Positions 33,700-45,700 of a DNA stretch of 64,000 nt are shown here, in pieces. The first letter of the stretch is position 1; each line of letters opens with the position of its first letter. Both the position numbers and the translations under genes were made by a program. The notes below the pieces were generated by a model. The model had not been told where the DNA came from and did no database searches. It saw nothing but the letters and a program-made list of their open reading frames with translations. The DNA lies in assembly GCF_000001735.4 (NCBI RefSeq), contig NC_003071.7, positions 4,333,151 through 4,397,150 of the forward strand, in the 5' to 3' direction. The stretch comes from Arabidopsis thaliana. Lineage: Eukaryota; Streptophyta; Magnoliopsida; Brassicales; Brassicaceae.

Positions 33700-36600
33700 T
33701 TAAACATAAAACTTCTTTAAAATGACCACATTCCAAAGACCCTAGACAGGCATGTCTTCTTAATCTTTTAACCTATAAACACCATTCTGATCCACTTCGG
33801 TAATAATATAAGGTCCTTCCCAATTAATATCGAGCTTGCTTGCTCATTCTTCCTTTTTATTGTTGAAAACGCGCTTTAGAACGTAATCACGTACAAAGAA
33901 AGGTCTGATTTTGATTTTGGAATTGTAATATCGAGCTGCTGCCTGCTGGTAATTCTGAATCCGGATCAAAGCTTGGTCTCGCCTTTCGTTGATAGTATCT
34001 AACGAATCATCGAGCATTGCTGAGTTTTCTTCTTCGGTTAGGGGAGCCTCTGTTCAGCAAAGTCCATACACGTTGAGCTCGGCCGGGACCACTGTTTCCA
34101 TCCCATAAACTAAAAAAAACGGATTTTCCCCAGTAGACCGCCTAGGAGTTGTGCGGTAAGCCCATAAAACCTGTTGAAGCTCGTCGTACCAACCTCCCTT
34201 CAAATGATTCAGGCACTTTTTTAGATTGGTTAGGATTGTCTTATTTGCGGCTTCGGCTTGACCATTTCCTTGTGGATAACGTGGAGTGGAGTAACTGACT
34301 TTGATTCCCCAATCTGTACAGAAAGTTTCGAATTCGTGCGAAATGAATTGTGGTCCGTTGTCTGTGACTATCTCGTATGGGACACCATGCCGACATCTGG
34401 TATTTTTCCAAATGAAAGTTTTTACTGCCAAATCTTACGTATGCTTCAGCCTCAATCCATTTTGAAAAATAATCAGTTAAGACAAAAGATATTGTACGCC
34501 TCGAGTTGATCTGTGCAATGGTCCAATGATATCCATCGACCACCTCATAAACGGGTATTGGGCAGAGATAGAAAAGAATAACTCCAAAGATTGATGGATT
34601 AGAGGTGCATGAAGTTGGCAACGCTTACACAGCTGGGCGTACTTAACACAATCTGTTATCATAGTGGGCCAATAATATCCCATTCTTTTAATTTTGAAAG
34701 CCATTGCCCTTCATGATGAATGACTACCACACAGACCTTCATGCACTTCGCTCATGACAATTTTGACTTCGAGCCCAAAGATGCATAGTAGGTAAGGGTC
34801 GCTGACACCTCGCTTATATAATGCGTCCTTTGACAAACAAAATTTTGCGCTAACGATTCTCATTTTCCTGGCCTGCCACTTATTTTTTGGGAGCTTGCCT
34901 GTCACAATGTAATGTTTTATTGTCTCCCTCCAATCAGTCTCCCAATCTTTAGCCTGAATTTGGTCAACCTCGTGAAATATTCTTGGTTCCGGTTTGGGAT
35001 GCTCGTTTAGCTCAAGTATATCCTCCTCGATAAGTGGCTCGGTCTCTATAACCGTTTCTGGAACTGCGTCTTCTGTCAGGTCAATAGGCTCCTCGCTACT
35101 ATTTTCTTTAGATGTGCCAGACTCAAATATGGTTGAACCTTTTGACTTCCTCCACTTTATGGAAGTAATTCTATTCTCAGGCTCACCAAGCTCACGCGCC
35201 GCAGCTCGAGACCTTGTAATGACGAGGGTCCTTTTTTCCTCCTTAATGTTCTATTCTGAAATGCATTCTACTGGAGTGACTCTTTTTACCAAAGGATCTG
35301 ACGTTGACGCCAGCGTGGCAAGTGCGTCCGCGGTTGTATTTTCTCCTCGAGGTATGCGAATGAGTTCAAATTTGAGATATGCTTCCATTCTTGAATCTTT
35401 GGTTTTGTAATATCCATTGAACTGGTTAACAACCAGTTGTGAATCACAATAAGCGATCAATTCTTTAGCTCCAACTCCTTGTGCCAACCTAAGTCCAGCG
35501 ATTAGAGCTTCATATTCTGCCTCATTGTTAGAAGCATTGAATAGCAAACAGAATGATTGCTCAAGAATTTCCGATGTGGGAGATTCCAACTTGATTCCCA
35601 CTCCTGTTTTGATGAACATCTATCTACATGCAACTTCCAAGTTTCATTTTGTGGTTGCTCCGGCGCGCCAAGTACTGGTAGTTTGGTCAGGATATCTGCC
35701 AAAACTTGGGCCTTCATGCTGACTCGGCTTTTGTACTCTATATCATACTCACTTAGCTCCACTACCCACTTCGCCAATCTTCCGGACTGACTTGGACTAT
35801 GAAGAATTGTTCGAAGTGAATGATTGGTTAATACTTCGATCGGATGAGATTGGAAATATGGACGCAACTTTCGGGCAGAAGTTACAACCGCAAGTGCGAG
35901 TTTTTCCATCATTGTATATCTAGTTTCTGGATTTGTCATGGACTTACTTACGTAGTAAATCGGCTTCTGTTCTCCGCGATCCTCCCGTATCAAGACTCCA
36001 CTAACTGCAAGGTTCAACACTGAAACGTACAAATAGAGCTTTTCATCCACTTCGCGCTTGGACAGTACGGGTAGAGTTGTTAGGTATGCCTTAAGCTGTC
36101 CAAATGCCTCTTCACATTTCTCATCCCAAAGGAATCCTTTGTTTCCTTTTAGAATTTGATAAAAGGGTATAGATTTATCTGTTGATATTGAAATAAAACG
36201 GTTTAGAGCTGCAATCCGACCCGTTAACCGTTGCACTTCTTTGAAATTTTTTGGAGACGGCATGTTGAGAAAAACATTGATTTGGTTCGTATTGGCTTCA
36301 ATTCCCCTTTTTGTCACAATATAACCAAGGAATTCCCAGGATGGAACTCCGAACGTGCATTTTGTCGGGTTCAGCTTCATTTGGTATTGATTGAGAATTT
36401 CAAAACATTCTTCTAAATGCTTAATGTGGTCCTTTTTCTTTAACAACTTGACCAACATATCATCTTTGTAAACTTCCATAGTCTTCCCAAGATGTTCGTG
36501 GAACATTTTGTTGACCAATCGTTGGTAAGTAGCTCCTGCATTTTTTAAACCAAAAAGCATTACTTTATAACATTAAATACCTCTATCCGTGATAAACGAT

Positions 36601-38395
36601 GTTTACTCCTGATCTTCGGGATTCATCATTATTTGATTATAACCCGAGAAGGCATCCTAAAAGTTAGTAACTCGTTCCCAGCGGTAGATTCCACAAGACT
36701 CTATATGCAGAAGCGGGAAACTATCCTTCGGGCAGGCTTTATTGAGGTCTGTGAAGTCGATGCACACTCTGTCTTTTCCATTCTTCTTCTTGACCACAAT
36801 AGAGTTTGCTACCCAATCTGGGTATGGCACCTCCCTTATAGACCCTATCTTTAAAAGTTTATCTACTTCGTCATTTACCGCCTTTGCTCGTTCCACTCCG
36901 AGTTTTCTTCTTTTTGGTTTTACAGGCTTGAATCTCTGATCCACGTTTAGCTCGTGGCAGATTATGCTTGGATCTATGCCACGCATATCCGCTGCTGACC
37001 ACGCAAACGATGCTTTATTTTTGTTCAAAAGTTCTATTATGGCTTCTTTTAATTTGTCGGTTGATATGATTCAAACTACCTAGAACTACTCTCTCAAATA
37101 AGAGATCAATTGCAGTATTTTAGGATCGATTTCACGGAGTTCTTTTGTTCAAACAGTGAGTTAAATGTCGAGATTAAGCTAGCAGGGTGTGAGTGAAATA
37201 GTAAGAAAACAAAATAAGAAAATAGAAGATTGATTGTGTTGTAAACGATTTAATAAAAGAGGTAGGAACAGGGTATTCTCAGGAAACTATTGGTTAGTAG
37301 ATCTAATTAAAGCTAGGTTGTTATCGAACCATTCTTAAACTCAAACTCTAATTATGGAATAACCGGTGGGCGTGCCGCAAAACTCCCTATATCTATAGCT
37401 AATAGTGACCGGAGAAGCCGAGAGACTATCAACTTAAATATGCATTCTTAACGAGTTCAATTGTTCATCTTAGTAAATAGGCCGATTCTTATTACACACC
37501 TAGACCAGACTCATCAAATAATAGATCCAACTACAGATTCCTATGGCGGGCATATCTATTGTCTGGATTCAAGATCTAGTTAATTACTCTAGATCTAGCA
37601 TTAGGTATAATTAGAGATGAAGAATTCTAAAGATAACCTAGCAAAGGGGGCAATCTACTAAACCATATGAATCCCTAATGAGAAACCCTATTCCTAACAA
37701 GCAGACTACTCAGACATATTGAATGAAACAAACAACATAATTGAGATAGAAAGCATGAACACAGTGAATAGAGAAGGGGAAAGAAGGGATCTCTTCACTG
37801 TATATAGATCTGAATGAAACTCTGAATAACAATGGATGAATAGCTTATGTCTCTTACAATAGGGTTTGCAAAGAACTTGATAAAAGACTTGATAAAAGAA
37901 ACTTAGGTCTAAAAACAATATATATAGACCCTAAAAACGTCTAGGGACTAATAATGCAAATAGAGAAATCTTCTGGGGCAAACTTGAGCTTCTGGAAACT
38001 CGAAAGCGGCTAGGGTTTTTGCTGGGCCAGAACTGGTGTCGATCGACACCAAGAGTGTGTCGGTCGACACTCCTCGCTGATTCCTGAACCAAAATTGTCC
38101 TTAGCTTCCTTTTCATTAGGTTTTGCTCCAAAATGTCTCCTTATCTCCAATGTTGTCCCATTGCATAGAATACCTGAAAAGACACAAAAAAGACTCGAGA
38201 AATAACATAAAGACTCAAAATCCTATACCTAAAACAAAGATAAATCGGTGAATATTGGGTTATATCATCGGTTAGAGTAGCTCCAATTCGAACTTTCCGA
38301 TTTGGCTTGTCCTCTTCTAACATTATTTCTTTCTTCGCGGGCTTCGTTAATTGCTATTGGATCTTCAGACGGTGGCTAGCTAGATAACATGTCCG
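33700..38395 (-). pseudogene. Tat pol: RT, RNase H, archaeal-type RNase H, integrase; interrupted by a solo LTR
   Basis: Pieces on minus: 38395-38273 joined to 37056-36657 (KASFAWSAADMRGIDPSI, IVVKKKNGKDRVCIDFTDLN); 36560-35502 (RT second half with EVYKDDMLVK, so YKDD in place of YVDD, then RNase H); 35650-35251 (second RNase H, with Asp, Glu, Asp, Asp positions kept); 34905-34477 (HHCC finger, HEGLCGSH, and CKRCQ, then RWSMDIIGP); 34431-34054 ([10 protein letters not shown] and NGQAEAANK, the other two catalytic acids); tail to TAA at 33700 (WNVV-LKKFYV). In-frame stops (three between 36560 and 36660) and several frameshifts break it. Removing the solo LTR and one TSD copy restores a continuous frame at 37057. 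Confidence 0.9.
37062..38267 (-). mobile_element. Athila-type solo LTR (1206 bp) with 5-bp TSD TCGGT
   Basis: The plus strand runs TGATATGATTCAAACTACC to GGGTTATATCA, a TG...CA unit, flanked by TCGGT at 37057-37061 and 38268-38272. On minus it starts TGATATAACCC and shows TTTTAGG and TTTTCAGGTATTC early, like the Athila 3' LTR (TGATAACACAG, TTTTAGGTG, TTTTCAGGTGC). There is no internal region, so this is an unequal-recombination solo LTR. It also holds the near-palindrome GGTGTCGATCGACACC at about 38035. Confidence 0.85.
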
Positions 38396-38499
38396 AGAAG
38401 CTTTAAAGTGATACAAAACCAAAAAAAAATAGTAATATTAGAAGTTGTTTCTCAAGGCAAATCATTTGTGAATGTAAAAACAACTTAAAAACAACTCTG

Positions 38500-41400
38500 T
38501 TCCTGGGTGATTTTTTCTTCTCGAGTAGATAGTGGTGTTTGTATAACATCTTCATCATCTTTCTTGGTCTCTTTTGGAACATGTAAACCAAAACATCAAA
38601 GCAAATTTTTTCTTTTTTTAAACAATTTTATCATGTCTTTTTCAAAAGTTAAGGAATGCATACCTCTGTTATTTCTTATTTTTGTTGTTGTGATTCTTTC
38701 TCTGTGGGTGCAGTATCATTATCTTCATCATCTAACAAAATTACATACGCTTCTTGATCTGCAAAATCATTATGTTCATCATGTTCTTCTACTTTTTCTT
38801 CTTCCTCTTCTCTTCCTTCTTCCTCTTCCTTTTTTTCATCTCCTTGTTTGGGATTCTCTTGTTTTTCTGTTTCTTCATCATTGCAAGTAGAATGATGACC
38901 TCTGTATTCAACCTATATAAATAATTACAAGTTTTATAAGTACAAACCATGACACATTTGTTTGTTCCTTAAAATCGGAAAATTAGTCATGTAAATCACT
39001 TTTCAAAAGCATTTAAAATCCCTTGTAAATACTTATCGAACACTGTCTATCCTTTAAAAACGGCTTAAAATCTTTAAAATAGAAGCTTTAAAAATCCCTT
39101 GTAAAAACGATAATCACAAAGATTTATAATTTCAATAACTATAAGCCATTATAAAACTTTATTAAAACTCATACAGATTAACATATACCTTTTCTTCTTC
39201 TTCTTCATCTTCTTCATCGTTTTCTTCTTCCTCTTCTTTTCCTTCTTCCTCATGTTTTTCTTCTTCTCCTTGTTTGGGAATTTCTTTCTTTTTTGTTTCT
39301 TCAGAATGATGACCTCTTTATTCAACCTGTATAAATAATTACAAATTTTATAATAACCCAAACTTTTAAAATTCCTCGTAAATACGTATCAAACACTGCC
39401 TATCCTTTAAAAACGACTTTAAATCTTTAAAACTCCATTTAGAAGCTTTTAAAATCCCTTTGTAAAAACGATGATCAAAAAGAATTATAATTTCAATAAC
39501 TATAAGCCTTTATTAAACTTTATGAAACCTCATACCGATTAACACATACCTTTTCTTTTTCCTCTTCTTTTCCTTCTTCCTTTTCCTTTTCTTCATCTCC
39601 TTGTTTGGGATTCTCTTGTTTTTCTGTTTCTTCATCATTGTTAGTAGAATGATGACCTCTGTATTCGACCTATACAAAAAATTACAAGTTTTATAAGTAC
39701 AAGCCAGGACACACTTGGTTGTTTTTTAAAATCAAATAATTAGTCATGTAAATCACTTTTAAAAGGCTTTTAAAATCCCTTGTAAATACTTATCGAACAC
39801 TGCTTATCCTTTAAAAACGGCTTAAAATCTTTAAAACTCCATTTAGAAGCTTTTAAAATCCCTTATAAAAACGATAATCACAAAGAATTATAATTTCAAT
39901 AATTATAATAAGCCTTTTTAAAACTTTATTAAAACTCATACATATTAACACATACCTTTTCTTCTTCCTCTTCTTTTCCTTCTTCCTCTTCCATTTCTTC
40001 ATCTCCTTGTTTGGGATTCTCTTGTTTTTTCTGTTTTTCAATCATTGTTAGTAGAATGATGATCTCTGTATTCGACCTGTATAAAAAATTACAACTTTTA
40101 TAAGTACAAGCCAGAACACACTTGTTTGTTCTTTAAAATCGAATAATTAGTCATGTAAATCACTTTTAAAAAGCTTTTAAAATCCCTTGTAAATATGTAT
40201 CGAACACTGCCTATCCTTTAAAAACGGCTTAAAATCTTTAAAACACCATTTATAAGCTTTTAAAATCTCTTGTAAAAACGATAATCACAAAGAATTATAA
40301 TTTCAACAGCACATACCTTTTCTTCTTCCTCTTCTTTTCCTTCTTCCTCTTCCTTTTCTTCTTCCTCTTCTTTTTTTTCTTCTCTAGTAGAACTGGCAGA
40401 AACTCTTTCGATCCCTAAATAGCCCTCCACCCTTCCAACTTTTTTCTTAAGAACTTCACAGTTTTCATAGACCAGTGCTACTTTCTCACCAAAGGACATT
40501 AATTTCCTTTTTCTGCTGTGATGCACAATTGTTTCAATTGTAAGTTTCATTACATGATCAATTCTACTTTCATGTCCTTGTTCCACTTGAACCAACCCTG
40601 ACACCAATCCTTTTTGCTCATTCTATACCCTTTGATCACAAGATCAAAAACATCTAACAGATCATTGTCTTCAATATCCTTCTGTGAAACCAAGTGGTCA
40701 TATTCATGAGAATTAACACCAACTATTGGTGTACTTCAAACTGCAAAGATAAACTAAATTCCAAACTATGTAAAAATCATGTACAATGCTTAATTAACCT
40801 TTAAAAATCCCTTATAAATTGTTTAAATTGCCTTTAATCCTTTTTAAATCCTTAAAACTTGATTGTAAAAACTATTGTAAAACATACTCTTTATTTATAA
40901 ACAGTGTTTAAAAAAAAAAAAGTCATAGGTAAGAAAAATGTACCTTGTCACCATCTGCAATTATTGTTACAGCTTTTGCACTTGGAGACGATGTTGATCT
41001 CCATTGGAGAATTAATGGAATATTTCCACTAGATGATTCATCTCTAAGCCAAACTTTTCTCCCAACTTCAGAACCGATGATAATGCCCATATGTGAATTG
41101 TAGAAACAAATCGACTATATTGTTTCCTTAACAAAGTGTCAATATTGAATTTCTTCACTTCAGTTACCAAATATGAGTAAACAATCTGCGCCCATCGATA
41201 CTTGCAGAACTTTTCGAAATCACTAGCTCTCTGCAGATTCTCAATTGGCAGCAAGGTAGTCGGATTTTGAGCTAGCAATATCCCCTCCACTAGTAACAAA
41301 CCCCCCAATCTCATTCTCTCCTTCTGGCAGCATTTTTTTGGATGTAAGATCGACAAATCACATTTTATCATTAATCCACAAATCTTTTTTCTGCTTTTCT

Positions 41401-41814
41401 TCAAAGTCTGATTATCTTCTATCTACCACTTTTCTATCTTCTTCTCTTCACATTTGGACTGCTTCCTGATGCATCATCTATTGGAAGTTATGTTGTTATG
41501 ATAAACTCTTTCAGGGAGAATCACATAGGTTGATCAGCAAATAAAAACCACAATTCGTCATTGCTGGTTAGTATCCTTCTTTTGAGTAAATGATGGACGA
41601 TATGGCTTGAAAAGGCTATGTCATTGCATTCAACGAATTCCACTACAGGACCCAAGAACGTGTCCATTAATGTCTTGTACTCTATCGGCTTTAATGCTTC
41701 CCTGGCCTTCAAGACAATTTTGTTTGATGAATGCTTTGATACCCTTGTAACATTATCTATTTCTCTGCCTAGTTGAAATAGTCTTGTAGGGAAGTACAGT
41801 TTCTTTGTACTCAT
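38500..41814 (-). pseudogene. Kaonashi-type MULE gene B: DUF1985 protein with tandem acidic exons, C-terminal protease part missing
   Basis: Minus-strand exons: 41814-41521 (TRLFQLGREIDNVTRVSK, HIVHHLLKRRILTSNDELWF, then FSLKEFIITT across the end), 41404-41012 ([56 protein letters not shown]), matching the DUF1985 pattern, then 40700-40320 ([38 protein letters not shown]) and a row of Glu/Lys-rich exons down to 38500. DUF1985 is found N-terminal to Ulp1-like cysteine protease domains in plant transposons. The protease part should follow at lower coordinates but the Tat element abuts there. Stops near 41510 and 40565 suggest decay. Confidence 0.65.
38698..40392 (-). repeat. Tandem array of an exon-intron unit (about 340-415 bp) in gene B
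   Basis: The exon core CTTGTTTGGGATTCTCTTG followed by TTTCTGTTTCTTCATCATTG and GACCTCTGTATTCRACCT recurs, the last phrase starting at about 38898, 39312, 39654 and 40062. The intron between copies is also repeated (ATTAGTCATGTAAATCACTT, TTTAAAATCCCTTGTAAATA, CGATAATCACAAAGA). Each exon encodes a Glu/Lys run plus QENPKQGDEE-type sequence, so the duplications lengthen an acidic linker. Confidence 0.8.
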
Positions 41815-42113
41815 TTTCTCAAAACCTGATGAAATACATTAACACAGTCTTTAAATTAACACAATTTTGAATATCGTTTTAAAAACCATTGTAAATCTAT
41901 TGTGCTTGTGTAGTTTCGAAACATAAACACAGTCATTACAAGTCATTTTAAGGAAGTACAGTTTCTTCGTACTCATTTTCTCAAAACCTGATGAAATACA
42001 TTAACTCAGTCTTTAAATTAACACAATTTTGAATATCGTTTTAAAAACCATTGTAAATCTATTATGCATGTGTAGTTTCGAAACATAAACACAGTCATTA
42101 CAAGTCGTTTTAA
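41790..42113. repeat. 162-bp tandem duplication over the start of gene B
   Basis: GGAAGTACAGTTTCTTTGTA starts at 41790 and GGAAGTACAGTTTCTTCGTA at 41952; the following 150 bases are almost identical, through ATTTTGAATATCGTTTTAAA and GTGTAGTTTCGAAACATAAA. The unit includes the first codons of gene B (MSTKKLYF), so a second start-like sequence sits 162 bp upstream of the first. Confidence 0.85.
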
Positions 42114-42704
42114 GGACTTTAAAACCCCTTGTAAAACCATTTTTAAAAATCCTTCATAATCCTTTTCAAAGACCTTTTTGAAATTTTAAATCTTTGAAAA
42201 GCACACAGCCGCCAAAAATAGAAACCAATAAACCCTTTTTCAAACCAACTCTAATCAACTGGTAACCCATCAATTAAGTGAGGATCTATAAATTAAACCA
42301 CAAACCCAAACATCAATCTATTTATTGGTGTAGTTTCAAAACAAAAACCCTTGAAAACGGTTGTAAATCCTTTTAAAAACGGTTGTAAATCTTTTCATAA
42401 TAACAGCTATTGCATCTTTTTCAACACTTTTAAAATTCTTTTAAACAGCTAGTAAATCATTAAAAAAACCTGCTAAAAAGCATGTTTAACATTTTAAAGC
42501 CCTTTCCATTCAAATCAAAGCACCTGTTAACCCAAACAACCATTATACAATAATTGTGTTAACCAAGAGTTGTACTAAATAAACTTCATAAAATTTGTTC
42601 CATACAGATGTTCATAAAATATTCAAATGACAAAGTTTTATGAAATAAGAAACAAAAGCTGCTAAATCTATCTTATACTCCACTACTTTTTGATTAGGAA
42701 TCTG
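42114..42704. other. Spacer between the two DUF1985/Ulp1 genes
   Basis: AT-rich with scattered TTTTAAAAACGGTTGTAAATC phrases, as in the MULE arms. No exon recognised. The gene A stop codon is at 42705. Confidence 0.4.
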
Positions 42705-45700
42705 CTACTCCTGCATAGTGACTGACCCTAATTCTGTGATGATGTCAACAGCCAATTTCTTCCTTGAGTTTCCGATAATGTTTCCTTCAAGGTTTGAATG
42801 GTTGGTATACATTGAGTAACACTCCATAAACTTCAACATATATATACCGGAATCTTCATTTCTAGGAGCCTACCACGAAAAACCAAAAGAATTACTTGAG
42901 CAAAGAGGTCAAGACTTAAGGAATCTTCATTTCTAGGACTATGATATATTAAAGAAGTTACCTGAGGAAAAGTGGTCAGGACTTTGATGCTAAATGGAGA
43001 GACATCGATGTCTTTTTTTTTGAGGATGTTCCGAACAATGTATGGCATAGCTATAGAGGAGGCACCAACATATTTTTTCTTGACTTCTTCTGTTAAATAA
43101 GAAGCTGCATATTCCCATATACAAATTGTATTCTGTTCCAAGTATATTAGCAAGGCAACCCAACATTTTCCTTTGATACAGAAAGGAGCCAATATGCACT
43201 TGGTATCTTCCTCTATTATCAGCTTACAGATTTCTTCAGATGGAAACTGAAATCCCTCTTTAAAATCCAAAAACTCCATGTATGACTCATCAATCGCATT
43301 TACGAAAAACGATCCAACAAATACAACTGTTTTGTTTTTGAAGATTTTTGGATTGCTTTCCTTCCTCGTTTTCAATAACTCCAAAGCTGCATCAACATGC
43401 TAAACACAACAAAAATAAAAAAATTATCATATTAGAAAATCTCTTTAAAAACGATTGTAAACCATGCAAACCCTTTTTAAAATACCTTGTAAATCATTCT
43501 ATGCCACTTACATATGTTTTTAACGATTGTAAATCAAGTTAAACACTTTTAAAAGCTTTTAAAATTCCTTGTAAATCATTTTATGCCACTAACTTATGTT
43601 TCTTAAACGATTGTTAATCAAGTAAACCCCTTTTAAAAATTTTTAAAATCTCTTGTTAATCATTCTTTACCACTTTCTAATCCTTTAAAAACGATTGTAA
43701 ACCATGTAAACACTTTTTAAATTCCCTTGTGAATCATTCTTTACCACTTTCTAATCTCTTAAAACCGTTTATAAACCATGTAACCCCCTTTTAAAATCCC
43801 TTATAAATCATTCGATGCCACTTACTGATGCTTTAAAAGCGATTGTAAATCATGTTTTACCCTTTTAAAAGCTTTTAAAATCCCTTCGAAAACCAATTTT
43901 ACAAGGATTTTTAGACATACCGTTGTTGTTATTGCTTTCCCTGGCGTCTCTAGGCTTGTAAACCACTTTGTATTTATAATATTTTCTGCGATTGATAGTG
44001 GCCTACAACAACAAAACTGTCACCAATGACTGTTATATTTTTAAAAAAACTCACTATCTTACTAACAAAAACTCACTTGTTTTTTCTTGACTTCTTCCAC
44101 TCAGCCGATTTCTCAAATCTTGTTGCATCAACTTTCGCAAATGGATGCAATATTGGGGGCTTCTTCTTTAGCTTTGAAAGGTGCTTTTTAGGAATAGAAG
44201 GAAACGTACCTCGCTTACTCTTTCTTTGTGTAGCGGGATGATCATCATTACTGTCGTCAACATTATCAGCGTTATCACCATCACTGCCAATAGTTTTCCT
44301 CTTCTTACTATGTGCCTATCAAAAAGAAAAAAAATAGATTTTTTAAATACCTTGTAAACAAAATTTTCAATCTTGCAAGCATTCTTTTAACAGAAATTTC
44401 TCGCAATCTCATAATAAATTAGATACTAACCTCTTTCCTTGTTGGAACATCAACATCAGCACTATCAACTTGTTTCTGCCTCTTTCTCGGCACCTAAAAT
44501 AGTAAAAAACACCGTTTAAAAGTACTTTTAAAATCCCTTATAAACATCATTACAAGACAATTGACAATTTTTTAAAACAGTACCGTTGCAAACACTAACC
44601 TGTTTTCTTGTTTTAACATTATCCTCAGCATGAACACTTGGTTTAACTCTCTTGTTTTGAAGTTGCAAGAAAGATAAACTTTTTAAAGATTTGAAAAAAA
44701 CATAATATATAAACACTTGGTGAGATAATACAAATTTTTTAAAATGTTAACCTCATTTCTTCCTCTGCTAACTCTCTTCTTATCCTTTTGAACATCTAGA
44801 CTTTCTTCTAGAAAATATTGAAATTTGGTGTAGAGGATCGTGGAGTAGGAGACTGATCCTTCAAAAGATAATAGAATGTAAAGTTATAAAAAGGATACTA
44901 ATCATTTTTGTAAGACTTTTAGAGAAATAAGATTACTGCACTTTTGATGATTCTTCAGCTATTTCATCACTAACATCACGTTGGGTGTTTTCATCATCAC
45001 CCAGATAGCTCTCATACTGTGTGTTTGGCTCTTGGATTGAATCTTCAAATGTGTCATTTTCATTCTACAACAAAATAAAACAATAAGTCAATCGATAATA
45101 TACGTAGTAAACCTTTAAAATACCTATATGATACATTGTAAACCTTTCTAAAAACCTTTTAAATAACTTTCTAAATACCTATTTAACCTCTAAAATACAT
45201 TGTAAAACCTTTGTAAGACCTTTTGAATAACTTGTAAAGATTTTCAATTACCTCTGCTTTTCTTTCTAGTCTTCGTTCTTCTTTAGACTGCGGAAAAAGA
45301 GTACATTGTAAAGGTTTACTACGTATTTAACCTCTGCTATTCTTTCTAGTCCTTCATCTTCCTCAGATTGCGAAAAAAAAGAGTACACCTTTTTAATTAA
45401 CTTTTGTAAATTGATTTAAGTACATAAAATCTTTAAAACTTTTCTCTTACCTTTTGTTTTCTTTCTTCATCTTCATCAGATCTCTGATTATTCTTTTCCT
45501 CCATTTTAGTGTTCTAAAATCCTCTCAATCAGCTCGACTCTCTTGTTAAGATCTTAAAGGATTGTCAAAATCCTGTCAAGCTTCTCGCTATCAAATATTT
45601 TGTTATTCATTTTCTGTTGACCTACTTCTTCAAGGGCAACAAGAACATCAACGCATCTTGTATTCTATTCAGTTTTCTTCATTTTGTAGCCCATCTTAAG

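Larger units (their letters stand above)
28822..38395 (-). mobile_element. Tat-lineage Ty3/gypsy retrotransposon (pol minus, extra ORFs antisense), incomplete
   Basis: On minus, pol runs from about 38395 to 33700 with RT, RNase H, a second RNase H of the archaeal-like type (NNEAEYEALIAGLRLAQGVG, YCDSQLVVNQFNG, TTADALATLAS) and integrase. The dual RNase H is the known mark of the Tat lineage. Between the end of pol and the presumed 3' LTR edge (TTGGAGGGCTAAT then TGTTGGTGTCG, at 28851) lie spliced ORFs on the opposite strand, also known for several Tat groups. The 5' LTR and gag are absent: the right end stops at about 38395 against MULE DNA. Only about 30 bp of the 3' LTR remain. An Athila-type solo LTR splits pol. 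Confidence 0.8.

Noticed and set aside
34994..35410. 138-codon plus-strand Ser-rich frame
   Set aside because: Antisense shadow of the linker between the second RNase H and integrase of pol.
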